Notes: a model not told the origin generated them from the sequence alone. 41,481 bases of DNA from Pseudomonadota bacterium (GCA_018242505.1 JAFEBU010000006.1:1-41481); one strand, 5' to 3'; positions 1 to 8,252 are shown, counted from the first letter of the stretch. Numbers and translations are program-made.

Positions 1-170
1 ATGGCGCCGCCCGACAGGTACAGCGCCTCGAAGCCCGCCGCCCTGGCCTGCAGCGCCGCGATGCCATTGTGCGTTCCCGGCATCCGGAGGATTCGGGGCT
101 GTTCCAGCAGGGCACGGAAACGGGCACCGAAGGACTGCTCGGACAAATCCGCGGCCACAAGATAAGGCAT
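1..170 (-). CDS. Isocitrate lyase/PEP mutase family enzyme (PrpB-like), N-terminus only
   Basis: Only the first 56 or so codons lie in the window; the rest is beyond the left edge. The visible protein has the family's N-terminal signature: an FRALLEQP segment, a MPGTHNGIAAL segment (the 'PG-H-D/N-G' loop) and an AGFEALYLSGGAM strand that leads into the (beta/alpha)8 barrel. Family members cleave or form C-C or C-P bonds next to a carboxylate (2-methylisocitrate lyase, oxaloacetate decarboxylase, carboxyphosphonoenolpyruvate mutase); the fragment cannot tell which. The ATG at 170 is preceded by AGGAG with a 7-nt gap. An in-frame ATG at 185 overlaps the stop of the upstream EamA gene as ATGA and would add five residues. 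The gene is the last visible member of a minus-strand unit and is probably translationally coupled to the transporter. Confidence 0.8.
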   Translation of the reverse strand, partial: MPYLVAADLSEQSFGARFRALLEQPRILRMPGTHNGIAALQARAAGFEALYLSGGA

Positions 171-181
171 CTCCCTGCTCC

Positions 182-1075
182 TCATGTTCTCGACGTTGAA
201 CTCCTGCCGCGCCATCCCACGATCAAGCCTGCCGCGATGATCACCGCGCTGCCGAGCCATGTATAGATATCCGGTATTTCACTGAACATCAGATAACCTA
301 CGATCACTGAGCCGATCATCTGGGTATAGTTGAAAGGCGCAATGAAGTTGGCCGGGGCATAGGTCATGGCGCGGGCCACGCAGTAATGGCCTACTCCGCC
401 GAAGACGCCAAGCGAGGAGAGCAGCAACAGATCCGTCCAGGTGTCGGGCGTACGCCAGACGAAGGGAACAAACGCCGTCATGACGATCGTACTGCCGAAT
501 GCGCTGTAGAAAACGGTGGTCGACGGATGGTCGAGCCCGGCAACGCGACGTATGAAGATCTGATACACCGCGTAGGCGACCGCACTGGCAAGGAGCATCA
601 GCGATGCCCATTGAAACACGGAGCTGCCAGGCCGAATGACGATCAGGACACCGGCGAATCCGACAATGACGGCAAGAAGACGCGGTACGGTGATCGGCTC
701 GCCCAGCAAAGGCCAGGCAAGAAAGACGACGGCAAGAGGTGCGATGAAAGAGATCGCGATCGCCTCGGCCACGCCGACATACTTCGCGGCGCCGAAGAAG
801 CAGAATGTCGAAACGAGCAACATCATGGAGCAGATGAACTGCGAGATAGGCTGACGGCTCCGAAACAAGGCGACGCCACGACGCGGAAAGAAAACCACGA
901 CAATCAAAACGAGATGGGAAACGACCCGCGCCCAGACCACCTCCTCGAAGCGGTAACTGCCGGTCAGGAGCTTCACCAATCCGTTCATGATCGGGAACAA
1001 CGCACAGGCGATGCCCATGAACAGGATGCCGAGCCACGGGCGGTAAACCCGGCCCGGAGCTGCAAGATCGGTCAT
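182..1075 (-). CDS. EamA/DMT-family transporter
   Basis: A 297-residue integral membrane protein with about ten hydrophobic segments arranged as two EamA repeats, roughly residues 13-150 and 155-290. Each repeat ends in the family's glycine-rich helix (LLAVIVGFAGVLIVIRPG in the first, AVIIAAGLIVGW in the second). The conserved acidic step after the fourth helix of a repeat is visible as LLGEPIT near residue 125 and MFSEIPD near residue 266. DMT proteins of this length usually export or exchange small metabolites in the inner membrane; substrate cannot be read from sequence. It starts 12 bp after the DUF1007 gene, and its TGA lies 11 bp before the preferred start of the PrpB-like gene, so it sits inside a co-transcribed unit. 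Confidence 0.88.
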   Translation of the reverse strand: MTDLAAPGRVYRPWLGILFMGIACALFPIMNGLVKLLTGSYRFEEVVWARVVSHLVLIVVVFFPRRGVALFRSRQPISQFICSMMLLVSTFCFFGAAKYVGVAEAIAISFIAPLAVVFLAWPLLGEPITVPRLLAVIVGFAGVLIVIRPGSSVFQWASLMLLASAVAYAVYQIFIRRVAGLDHPSTTVFYSAFGSTIVMTAFVPFVWRTPDTWTDLLLLSSLGVFGGVGHYCVARAMTYAPANFIAPFNYTQMIGSVIVGYLMFSEIPDIYTWLGSAVIIAAGLIVGWRGRSSTSRT

Positions 1076-1087
1076 GCCTTCGGCGGC

Positions 1088-1744
1088 CTAAGGAAGCTTG
1101 CAGGAGACCATGTCGGCCGGGACCGGATGGCCTGGTATGAACTCCGACTTGTAGCTCGGGTGTTTGCCGAGCGTGCAGTTTGCCGGCACTTTGGTCTTGT
1201 CGACGTCGACGCGGATGAAATCTTCCGGATCGTAGGTCGTGATCGTGAGCGTCTTGGACGGCTGCGGCAACGCCACGCGGATCGTGTAGACGAGATTGCG
1301 CGTCTTGTCGGGGGACTCCTTCGGTTGCTTCGGCCCGGGGGCTGATGCTTCCTTGTCACCGGCGTTCCTGTCCCATTCCGGCGGCGTGAAGCTTGCCGGA
1401 TCCTCGATGCTCGCATTGAAGGCTTCGGCCTTGGTCGGCCTGAAATCCTTACCGCCGGTATTGAGCCAGGTCATGAAGTTGTCCTGTTCCAGTGCCTGCA
1501 AGGTGTCGGCGGCGAGGCGCTGGACTTCCGCCGACGACAGGCTGCCGTCCTTGTCCTGGTCGATTACGGCAATCTCGTTCTCGCTCGATGCTGGATCGAA
1601 CCGCCATTCGAGTTCCAGGCCCGTGTAGTTGCCGTCGCTTACGATCGGCTTCACTCGCTGCAGCATCCAGATATGCGGATGGGCGGACGCGGCGCCCGGC
1701 GCCAAGAGCATGACAATCGCCAGGGCAAAAACAGGCAGCCTCAC
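1088..1744 (-). CDS. DUF1007-family secreted protein with EF-hand-like loop
   Basis: A 218-residue protein with a signal peptide of about 21 residues ending in GAASA, then an HPHIW motif right at the predicted mature N-terminus. The early His-rich motif is the hallmark of DUF1007, a periplasmic family often found beside Ni/Co/Zn transporters. Around residues 63-74 there is a DQDKDGSLSSAE loop that fits the D-x-D-x-D-G EF-hand calcium-loop pattern. The centre is a low-complexity Lys/Pro linker, and the C-terminus has two cysteines that could form a disulfide. It starts at GTG (1744), overlapping the thioesterase stop as GTGA, so the two are translationally coupled. No metal transporter gene lies nearby, which is unusual for the family. 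The metal-related role is inferred. Confidence 0.75.
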   Translation of the reverse strand: MRLPVFALAIVMLLAPGAASAHPHIWMLQRVKPIVSDGNYTGLELEWRFDPASSENEIAVIDQDKDGSLSSAEVQRLAADTLQALEQDNFMTWLNTGGKDFRPTKAEAFNASIEDPASFTPPEWDRNAGDKEASAPGPKQPKESPDKTRNLVYTIRVALPQPSKTLTITTYDPEDFIRVDVDKTKVPANCTLGKHPSYKSEFIPGHPVPADMVSCKLP

Positions 1745-2115
1745 TTGGGCACCTCGCGCGGCTTGCCGTCATTGTCGATGGCGACAAACACGAAGGTGCC
1801 ATGGGTGACCTGGATTTCCGCCGCATCATGGCGGCGCTGGACCATGGTTTCGAGGTCGATGGTGATCGAGGTTCGACCGGTCCGGGCCACCTTGCCGTAG
1901 ATCGACACCATGTCGCCGACCTTGATCGGCTGGACGAAGGTCATGGCGGTAATGGCCACGGTGGCCACCCGGCCCCTGGCGACCCGCGCTGCCAAGGCGC
2001 CCCCGGCAATGTCCATCTGCGACAGCACCCAGCCGCCGAAAATGTCGCCGTTGCCGTTCATGTCGGCCGGCTGCGGCATGGTCCTGACGATGGGATCGCG
2101 CGGGTTTCCGGGCAT
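1741..2115 (-). CDS. yciA: Acyl-CoA thioesterase, YciA type
   Basis: A 124-residue single hotdog-fold protein. The catalytic region is visible as GDIFGGWVLSQMD at about residues 23-35, followed by a glycine/alanine helix and the strand pattern VAITAMTFVQPIKVGD, all typical of YciA-type thioesterases that hydrolyse a broad set of acyl-CoAs in the cytosol as hexamers. Length matches the family (about 120-135 residues). The ATG at 2115 has a GAGGAC ribosome-binding site four or five bases upstream. It is the first gene of a minus-strand unit (yciA, DUF1007, EamA, PrpB-like) and is divergent from parE across 109 bp. In-vivo substrate is unknown. Confidence 0.9.
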   Translation of the reverse strand: MPGNPRDPIVRTMPQPADMNGNGDIFGGWVLSQMDIAGGALAARVARGRVATVAITAMTFVQPIKVGDMVSIYGKVARTGRTSITIDLETMVQRRHDAAEIQVTHGTFVFVAIDNDGKPREVPK

Positions 2116-2224
2116 TTGTCCTCTGCTGGATGTTGTTGCTTTTCCGGGGTTTTCCTACCATATCCCTATTGAAACGGTCATCCGGCGATCCCCTCGCGCG
2201 ACCGTGTAACGACAAGAAGCAGGC

Positions 2225-4243
2225 ATGGCGAAGAACGGCGATCTGTTCGAGCGGCCGGGCGGTGGCAAGCGTGCCGCAACGGCCAAGGACTCCTCCTATA
2301 CCGCTCGCGATATCGAGGTACTGGAGGGGCTTGAGCCTGTCCGCAAGCGCCCTGGCATGTATATCGGCGGCACCGACGAGCGAGCGATGCATCACCTCGT
2401 CGCCGAGGTCCTCGACAATGCGATGGACGAAGCTGTCGCAGGACATGCCGACACGATCCACCTCGAACTGTTGGCCGGCAACAAGGTCCTGATCCGCGAT
2501 AACGGCCGCGGCATGCCGGTCGATCCGCACCCCAAGTTCAAGAATAAATCGGCGCTGGAGGTCATTCTCACCACCCTGCATTCGGGCGGCAAGTTCAACA
2601 GCAAGGTCTATGCGACCTCAGGTGGCTTGCATGGCGTCGGCGTTTCCGTCGTCAATGCGCTGTCCGACGAGGTCACGGTCGAGGTTGCCCGCGATCGCCA
2701 GTCCTGGGCGCAAAGCTTCTCGCGCGGCAAGCCTACGTCGAAACTGAAGGCAAATGGCGCGGCGCCGAACCGGCGCGGCACGACGGTGACTTTCCACCCC
2801 GATCCAGAGATCTTTGGCAAGCAGGCATTCGTGCCTGAGCGGCTCTACCGCATGGCGCGCTCCAAATCCTATCTCTTCCGCGGCGTTGAGATCCGCTGGA
2901 AGTGCGACAAGAGCCTCTTGAAGGGCGGCACGATTCCCGAGGAGGAGTCGTTTCATTTTGCCGGGGGCCTCAAGGATTATCTGGTCTCCGAGATCGGCGA
3001 GCGGCCGACGGTCGTGCCCCAGCCTTTTGCCGGTGAGGCCAAAAGCGAAGCTAATGGGACGGCAGGCGGCAAGGTTGAATGGGCCGTCTGGTGGCCGAAT
3101 GACGAAGAAGGTTTCGTCCGTTCCTACTGCAATACCGTGCCGACGTCCGAAGGCGGCACCCACGAATCCGGTTTCCGCAGCGCCCTGGTCCGTGGCCTCA
3201 AGCGTTATGCCGAGCTCACAGGCAATCGCAAGGGATCGGTCATCACGGCCGACGATGTCATCGACGGTGCTGCGGGTCTGGTCTCGGTCTTCATCGAGCA
3301 GCCTCAGTTCCAGGGCCAGACCAAAGAGAAGCTGGTCAGCGTCGAAGCGACCAAGCTCGTCGAAACGATCGTCGGCGACAATTTCGAGCATTGGCTGACA
3401 GGAGACAAGGAAGCCGGCAACGTGCTCCTCGAGCATGTGATCGCCAAGGCCGAGGAGCGGCTGCGGCGCAAGCAGGACCGCGAGCAGCAGCGCAAGACCG
3501 CGACGCGCAAGTTGCGCCTTCCCGGCAAGCTCGCCGACTGCAGCAACACCGCCGCCGAGGGGACCGAGATCTTCCTGGTCGAAGGCGATTCGGCCGGCGG
3601 CTCGGCCAAGGCGGCGCGCAATCGAGAAACCCAGGCCATCCTGCCCTTGCGCGGCAAGATCCTGAACGTGGCGAGCGCCAGCGCCGACAAGCTGCGCGAC
3701 AATCAGGAGGTCCAGGACCTGATCCAGGCGCTGGGCTGCGGCACCGGTGCCCACTACAATGACGACCGGCTGCGCTACGAACGCGTCATCATCATGACCG
3801 ACGCCGACGTGGATGGCGCCCACATCGCTTCGCTCCTGATGACGTTCTTCTATCGAGAGATGCCCAAGCTGATCGAGAACGGCCATCTTTTCCTGGCCCA
3901 GCCTCCGCTCTACCGCCTGAGCAAGGGAGGGCGGACCGAATATGCCCGCGACGAGGCGCACAAGGAGGAATTGGTGCGCGACGTTTTCGGGGGCGGCAAG
4001 ATCGACATCACCCGCTTCAAGGGACTGGGCGAGATGCAGTCTGTGCATCTGCGCGAGACGACCATGGACGCAAGCAAGCGCGTCCTGCTCAAGGTCGATG
4101 TTCCGAAGTCGAGCGACGCGGATGAGCGACGCCTGGAGATGCAGACCCGCACCCTCGTCGAGGACCTGATGGGCCGCAAGCCGGAGAAGCGCTTCGCCTT
4201 CATCCAGGAGAACGCAAAATTCGCCCGTGACCTTGACGTTTAG
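2225..4243 (+). CDS. parE: DNA topoisomerase IV subunit B
   Basis: A 672-residue GHKL ATPase/TOPRIM protein, the ATPase subunit of topoisomerase IV that decatenates daughter chromosomes with ParC. The N-terminal ATP site shows EVLDNAMDEA (61-70, Mg-binding Asn), DNGRGMPVD (92-100) and the lid TSGGLHGVGVSVVNALS (131-147). The transducer domain follows. The TOPRIM domain has EGDSAGGSAK near 453 and DADVDGAHI near 527, then QPPLYRL and RFKGLGEM, ending in a normal family C-terminus. ParE rather than GyrB is supported by length (no GyrB insert), the KRPGMYIGGTD variant and the divergence of the N-terminal leader. It appears monocistronic; parC is not in the window. The ribosome-binding site before the ATG is weak. 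Confidence 0.97.
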   Translation: MAKNGDLFERPGGGKRAATAKDSSYTARDIEVLEGLEPVRKRPGMYIGGTDERAMHHLVAEVLDNAMDEAVAGHADTIHLELLAGNKVLIRDNGRGMPVDPHPKFKNKSALEVILTTLHSGGKFNSKVYATSGGLHGVGVSVVNALSDEVTVEVARDRQSWAQSFSRGKPTSKLKANGAAPNRRGTTVTFHPDPEIFGKQAFVPERLYRMARSKSYLFRGVEIRWKCDKSLLKGGTIPEEESFHFAGGLKDYLVSEIGERPTVVPQPFAGEAKSEANGTAGGKVEWAVWWPNDEEGFVRSYCNTVPTSEGGTHESGFRSALVRGLKRYAELTGNRKGSVITADDVIDGAAGLVSVFIEQPQFQGQTKEKLVSVEATKLVETIVGDNFEHWLTGDKEAGNVLLEHVIAKAEERLRRKQDREQQRKTATRKLRLPGKLADCSNTAAEGTEIFLVEGDSAGGSAKAARNRETQAILPLRGKILNVASASADKLRDNQEVQDLIQALGCGTGAHYNDDRLRYERVIIMTDADVDGAHIASLLMTFFYREMPKLIENGHLFLAQPPLYRLSKGGRTEYARDEAHKEELVRDVFGGGKIDITRFKGLGEMQSVHLRETTMDASKRVLLKVDVPKSSDADERRLEMQTRTLVEDLMGRKPEKRFAFIQENAKFARDLDV

Positions 4244-4343
4244 GGCCTTACACCAGGCTGACTTTTCACGCGCGACAATGTGACGTGATGGGAGGTTGGG
4301 GCATACCTTAATCTTCCCCGGAATGTCCGTGGAGGAACGTTCG

Positions 4344-4910
4344 ATGGGCACGGTCTGGAAATTCGGTATGATGACGATCGCGGCGATGACCCTCCCGGCC
4401 TTGGGTCATGCGGCGACGCTAGGCGGGCCGGACTATGCGATTCAGTACGACTACCGCGAATTCTATACGGCCACCGACAACAAGCCGTTCCGTGTCGTGC
4501 TGCTCGGCAATCCTTTCCCCAGCCTCGAGGCCGACAGTGTCGCCCGGCGCCTTCTGCCCGTGATGCAGGCCGCCAAGCCGCCACCGCGGCTGACCTTCAC
4601 CTACGACGCACCCGCCGAGCCCCAACATCCGGACTATCGATTGATGCTTGTCTTCAATCCGGCGAACGACCTTGGCGCGGACTCCGTATGCAACGGCGCT
4701 CAGCGCTTCCGGCCCGCCAAGCCTGGCCAAGTCTATGTTCTGGGCGTTTATTGCCGGAACGACCTTGCGCTCTCACAAGTGACGGGATGGACCGATGCCA
4801 CGGCGCCGGACGATCCGGCGATACTCGATCTGATGAAGAGCCTGTTCTCGGTTCTGTTCGACCCGGCCCCCGGTCTCCTGCCGCAGCACGGCGCCAGCGA
4901 CATCCGCTGA
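4344..4910 (+). CDS. Secreted protein of unknown family, intact copy of a tandem pair
   Basis: A 188-residue protein I do not recognise. The ATG at 4344 follows a GGAGGA ribosome-binding site with a 7-nt gap. A TTG 48 bases upstream in the same frame lacks such a site. The first 23 or so residues form a signal peptide ending in LGHAA. The mature protein opens with GGPDYAIQYDYREFYTATDNK, includes VARRLLPVMQA and a PPRLTFTYDAP strand, and has a pair of cysteines (SVCNGA and VYCRND) that may form a disulfide. The next gene is a close paralog, sharing the mature start, RRLLPVMQA, KPPP-LTFTYD and NDL-VCNGA blocks, so this is a local tandem duplication. A periplasmic or extracellular location is inferred from the signal peptide. 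No function is proposed. Confidence 0.85.
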   Translation: MGTVWKFGMMTIAAMTLPALGHAATLGGPDYAIQYDYREFYTATDNKPFRVVLLGNPFPSLEADSVARRLLPVMQAAKPPPRLTFTYDAPAEPQHPDYRLMLVFNPANDLGADSVCNGAQRFRPAKPGQVYVLGVYCRNDLALSQVTGWTDATAPDDPAILDLMKSLFSVLFDPAPGLLPQHGASDIR

Positions 4911-4929
4911 CGCCAGGGAGGATTATCGC

Positions 4930-5492
4930 ATGCGCTGGATTTGGCGGCCTGCTGTGGCGCTGGCGGCGGCAGCCGCCATTCCGGTCGTGTCCCATGCGGC
5001 CGTCCTGGGTGGCTCGTATTTTGCCATCCAGTACGACTATCGGGAGTTCTACGCGGCGACGGACAACAAGTCGTTCCGCGTCGAACTGGCGGGTAATCCG
5101 TACCCCGCCATGCCGATGAACGATGTGGCGCGCCGCCTACTGCCGGTCATGCAGGCCAACAAACCACCGCCGAACCTCACTTTCACCTACGACGTGCCAG
5201 CCGAACGGCAGCGTCCCGACTACCGGCTGATACTGGTGTTCGATCCCGCGAATGACCTCAGTTCATATGCTGTCTGTAACGGCGCCAAGCGTTTCAAGCC
5301 GGGAACGCCTGGGCGCGTCTATGTGTTTGCCGTCTACTCGACCTCGCCTTATCGGAGGTCACCGGTTGGACCAATTCCACCACGCCCGACGATGCCGCGA
5401 TGGGAGACCTCGTGAAGGATATCTTCAACGTCGTGTTCGACCGGTCAGGGTATGGTTACCGGCAGAATGGCTACGGCGGCTCGATCCGCTAA
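4930..5492 (+). pseudogene. Frameshifted paralog of the preceding secreted protein
   Basis: The start ATG has GGAGG eight bases upstream and encodes a signal peptide (ending VVSHA) and a mature part clearly paralogous to the upstream gene as far as VYVFAVY. Frame 1 then runs into unrelated sequence and stops at 5415. Shifting frame at about 5338-5340 restores the homology at once: DLALSEVTGWT, then TTPDDAAMGDL and a GGSIR terminus, ending at TAA 5490-5492. Compared with the intact copy, nine bases (Cys-Arg-Asn codons) are replaced by two, a net loss of seven. The downstream part still reads as sensible coding sequence, so the lesion looks recent, or is a sequencing error. Read as is, the product is 161 residues and loses the second conserved cysteine. 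Confidence 0.75.
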
Positions 5493-5521
5493 CCTCGATC
5501 CGCTAACCTCGATCCGCTAAC
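5480..5521 (+). repeat. Three perfect tandem copies of a 14-bp unit, stop codons in all three frames
   Basis: CTCGATCCGCTAAC is repeated head to tail at 5480-5493, 5494-5507 and 5508-5521. The first copy is the 3' end of the frameshifted paralog (Ser-Ile-Arg-stop). Because 14 is not a multiple of three, the TAA codons at 5490, 5504 and 5518 fall in three different frames, so any plus-strand ribosome entering is stopped. The repeat ends 36 bp before the pyrD start. Confidence 0.95.
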
Positions 5522-5557
5522 AAGGCACTCCACAGAAAACTCTGCTAACCGAATGGC

Positions 5558-6601
5558 ATGGCCACCTGGTATGCCCTTGCCGACCTCTTCCTGTCGCGTC
5601 TCGATGCCGAGACCGCCCATGGTCTCGCGATCCGGGGGTTGAAGAACGGCTGGGTGCCGCAGGACCGGCGCCCCGACCCGTCCTCGCTTGGCGTCGAAGT
5701 CTGGGGCCGGCGCCTGCCCAATCCGATCGGGCTCGCCGCCGGTTTCGACAAGAATGCCGAGGTGCCGGACGCCGCTCTGGGCATGGGCTTCGGCTTGGTC
5801 GAGATCGGCAGCGTGACGCCCCGCCCCCAATCCGGCAACCCGCGCCCCCGCCTGTTCCGCCTTCGTGAAGATCGCGGTGTCATCAACCGAATGGGATTTC
5901 CGGGCCAGGGCCTGGCGGCGATTTTATCGAGGCTGCAATGCCGACCGCGCGCCGGTTGCGTCGGCGTCAATATCGGAGCGAACAAGGACAGTATCGACCG
6001 GACCGACGACTACGTTACTTGCGGCAAGGCACTGGCGGCGCAGGCTGACTATCTCGTTTGCAATGTTTCTTCTCCGAACACGCCCGGACTGCGCAATCTG
6101 CAAGGTCGCACCCAGCTCGCGGATCTCCTCAAGCGGGTGCAGGAGGCGATCGCCGCCAACCCGGTACCGCTGGTGGTCAAGATCGCGCCCGACGCCACCG
6201 ATGACGACCTCGACGATATCGTCGCCGTTTGCCGCGATCTCAGGATCGACGGTATCATCATCGGCAATACGACTTTGTCGCGACCACCGTCTCTTGTCTC
6301 GCCGAGGCGCACCGAGGCGGGCGGGCTATCGGGCGCGCCGCTTGCCGCCCTCTCGACCGATGTCCTGCGACGCACGGCCTTGCGCGTCGAGCGCCAATTC
6401 CCCCTGATCGGTTGCGGCGGCATTAACTCCGGTGCAGCCGCCTATGCCAAGATCCGCGCCGGCGCTACCTTGGTGCAGCTCTACTCGGCGCTGGTGTTCG
6501 AAGGACCGCCGCTGGTCCGGCGCATCAAGGATGAGCTTGCTACTTTGCTGACGCGCGATGGATTCTCGTCTGTTTCGCAAGCCGTCGGAGCCGACCTCTA
6601 G
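5558..6601 (+). CDS. pyrD: Dihydroorotate dehydrogenase (quinone), class 2
   Basis: A 347-residue FMN enzyme of pyrimidine synthesis that oxidises dihydroorotate to orotate and reduces membrane quinone. The short amphipathic N-terminal region (residues 3-30) that tethers class 2 enzymes to the membrane is present. The core shows NPIGLAAGFDKNAE, EIGSVTPRPQ, GVNIGANKD and the catalytic-serine loop NVSSPNTPGLR at about 169-179. VVKIAPD, IIGNTT, GGLSG and the phosphate-binding IGCGGI follow. The usual NRMGFNN segment reads NRMGFPGQG here, a mild variation. The ATG at 5558 gives the expected N-terminus. It is followed after 9 bp by a LysE-type gene with its own strong ribosome-binding site, so the two are probably co-transcribed. 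Confidence 0.96.
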   Translation: MATWYALADLFLSRLDAETAHGLAIRGLKNGWVPQDRRPDPSSLGVEVWGRRLPNPIGLAAGFDKNAEVPDAALGMGFGLVEIGSVTPRPQSGNPRPRLFRLREDRGVINRMGFPGQGLAAILSRLQCRPRAGCVGVNIGANKDSIDRTDDYVTCGKALAAQADYLVCNVSSPNTPGLRNLQGRTQLADLLKRVQEAIAANPVPLVVKIAPDATDDDLDDIVAVCRDLRIDGIIIGNTTLSRPPSLVSPRRTEAGGLSGAPLAALSTDVLRRTALRVERQFPLIGCGGINSGAAAYAKIRAGATLVQLYSALVFEGPPLVRRIKDELATLLTRDGFSSVSQAVGADL

Positions 6602-6610
6602 GAGGCCGTC

Positions 6611-7222
6611 ATGAGTGTCGATTTCCTGCTCACGACCCTGATCGTCGTGATCTCGCCAGGCACCGGAGTGCTCTACACACTGTCCGCGGGGCTCTCGCGT
6701 GGATGGCGCGCCAGTTCTGTCGCGGCCTTCGGCTGCACTCTGGGGATCGTACCGCACATGGCGGCGGCCATCCTGGGTCTCGCGGCCCTCCTGCACGCCA
6801 GCGCCCTCGCCTTCCAGACACTGAAATATCTCGGCGTCGCCTATCTCCTCTACATGGCCTGGAACACGCTTCGCGAACACGGTGCACTCAAGGTCGAAAA
6901 CGATGTCCGGGCGAAGTCGAGCCTGCAGGTGATCGGCGAGGCGATTCTCCTCAATCTGCTCAATCCCAAGCTCTCGATCTTCTTCTTCGCTTTCCTGCCG
7001 CAATTCGTGCAAGCCGACGAAGCACATCCCTTGCCGAGCATGCTGATGCTGAGCGGCATCTTCATGCTCGTCACTTTCGTGGTGTTCGTGGGCTACGGGC
7101 TCTTCGCCTCGGCCGTCCGTCGGCATGTGATCTCCCGGCCGCGCGTTCTCGCCTGGATGCGGCGAACCTTTGCCGCAGCCTTCGTGGCGCTTGGCGTCAA
7201 GCTGGCGCTGGCCGAGCGTTAG
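6611..7222 (+). CDS. LysE/RhtB-family amino-acid exporter
   Basis: A 203-residue inner-membrane protein with about six hydrophobic segments. The family's N-terminal signature is visible as VVISPGTGVLYTLSAGLSRG, followed by FGCTLGI, then the central YLGVAYLLYMAWNTLR segment and NLLNPKLSIFFFAFLPQF. These proteins export amino acids or related small molecules, driven by the proton gradient; the substrate is not predictable. The ATG is preceded by AGGAGG five bases upstream. It lies 9 bp downstream of pyrD and converges on the Bug-family gene 35 bp away, with a short hairpin between them. Confidence 0.9.
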   Translation: MSVDFLLTTLIVVISPGTGVLYTLSAGLSRGWRASSVAAFGCTLGIVPHMAAAILGLAALLHASALAFQTLKYLGVAYLLYMAWNTLREHGALKVENDVRAKSSLQVIGEAILLNLLNPKLSIFFFAFLPQFVQADEAHPLPSMLMLSGIFMLVTFVVFVGYGLFASAVRRHVISRPRVLAWMRRTFAAAFVALGVKLALAER

Positions 7223-7224
7223 TC

Positions 7225-7242
7225 GCCGACATACTGGTCGGC
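7225..7242. terminator. Short inverted repeat between convergent genes
   Basis: GCCGAC and GTCGGC flank a six-base loop (ATACTG), just after the LysE stop and before the end of the convergent Bug gene. The stem is only six pairs and the following T-run is poor, so this is a weak candidate for a bidirectional terminator. Confidence 0.4.
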
Positions 7243-7256
7243 ATCGAATTTGCCTT

Positions 7257-8219
7257 CTATTCGACCTTCGCTCCCGACTGTTGGATGAGGTCGGCCCAGA
7301 TCGGCGTTTCACGCTTCAGCACCGCCGCAAGCTCAGCCGCGGTCGAACCGACCGGCGTCTGCCCCTGCTGGATCAGTTTGTCGGCGACGGAAGGATCGGC
7401 GACGGCAAGCGTGATCTCGCCTTGCAGTCGGTCAATGATGGCCGCCGGAGTTCCCCTCGGTGCGTAGCATCCGACAAACAGGCTGAGATCAAAGCCGGGC
7501 ACGAGCTGCTCCGCAAATGTGCTGAGATCGGGCATCAAGGCCGACCGCTTTGGCCCCGCAGCGGCGATGGCCTTTATGCGGCCCGCCGAGATCTGCCGCT
7601 TGGCACTGACAGGACTTGCCCAGATGAGATCGAGCGTGCCGTTGGCGACATCCTGAAAGGCCTGTACATCGCCACGATAAGGCACGTGGTTGTAGAAGCC
7701 GCCCAATGCTTTTTCGAGCATCAGGCCGTACAGATGACCGCTCGATCCGATTCCCCAGCTTCCATAGGTTGCCGGCCGCCCCAGCGCCTTGACCCAGCGC
7801 GCCATGCCGCGCAGGTCGCTGAACGGTGCGTCACCTTTGGCCGCAATCAGGATGCTGCCCAACGAGACCAACGACACCGGCGCCAACTCCCTGGCCGGGT
7901 CGAAGGGCAGCTTCGTGTAGAGCGCAGGATTGCTGGTGTGCGTCGAATTGGTGGTGACGAGAAAGGTGTATCCGTCCGGCGGCGCCTTGACCACGACGTC
8001 CGACCCGAGGATCGTATTTATCCCGGGTTTTGAGTCGACCAAAACCTGCTGGCCGAGCCGGGGCGTCAGAGCTTCGCCGATCTCCCGGACAAGCACGTCG
8101 ATCGCATCGCCGGGATTGAACGGCACGACGATACGCACCGGCTTGTTCGGCCAGGTTTCTCCCGCCCGCGCAACGAAGGGTGCACACAAGGCAGCGGCAA
8201 GGACGGCCCGCCTCTTCAT
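7257..8219 (-). CDS. Bug/TctC-family periplasmic solute-binding protein, orphan
   Basis: A 320-residue protein with a signal peptide of about 19 residues (MKRRAVLAAAL then FVARA) and the family fold of tripartite tricarboxylate transporter receptors: WPNKPVRIVVPFNPGD, PPDGYTFLVT, YTKLPFDP, VPYRG and a late TPVGST block. The first ligand loop reads PGDAIDVLVR where most Bug proteins have a PGG-x-x-D-x-x-AR loop, so two usual loop residues differ. Bug proteins bind carboxylates and related acids in the periplasm; most are orphans without linked TctA/TctB membrane subunits, as here. It lies 33 bp downstream of ilvD on the same strand. A TTG four codons upstream of the chosen ATG is possible but has no properly spaced ribosome-binding site. 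Confidence 0.9.
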   Translation of the reverse strand: MKRRAVLAAALCAPFVARAGETWPNKPVRIVVPFNPGDAIDVLVREIGEALTPRLGQQVLVDSKPGINTILGSDVVVKAPPDGYTFLVTTNSTHTSNPALYTKLPFDPARELAPVSLVSLGSILIAAKGDAPFSDLRGMARWVKALGRPATYGSWGIGSSGHLYGLMLEKALGGFYNHVPYRGDVQAFQDVANGTLDLIWASPVSAKRQISAGRIKAIAAAGPKRSALMPDLSTFAEQLVPGFDLSLFVGCYAPRGTPAAIIDRLQGEITLAVADPSVADKLIQQGQTPVGSTAAELAAVLKRETPIWADLIQQSGAKVE

Positions 8220-8252
8220 CGATGTGTGCAACTCCGCTGGAGGGAAGCCCTT

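Noticed and set aside
2618..4351. Long open frame (577 codons) on the minus strand opposite parE
   Set aside because: It mirrors the strong third-position G/C bias of parE; the product has no recognisable domain, and parE is certain.
5252..5506. Plus-strand open frame of 84 codons inside the broken paralog
   Set aside because: It is the third frame, neither the start frame nor the homology-restoring frame, and its product shows no resemblance to the intact paralog.
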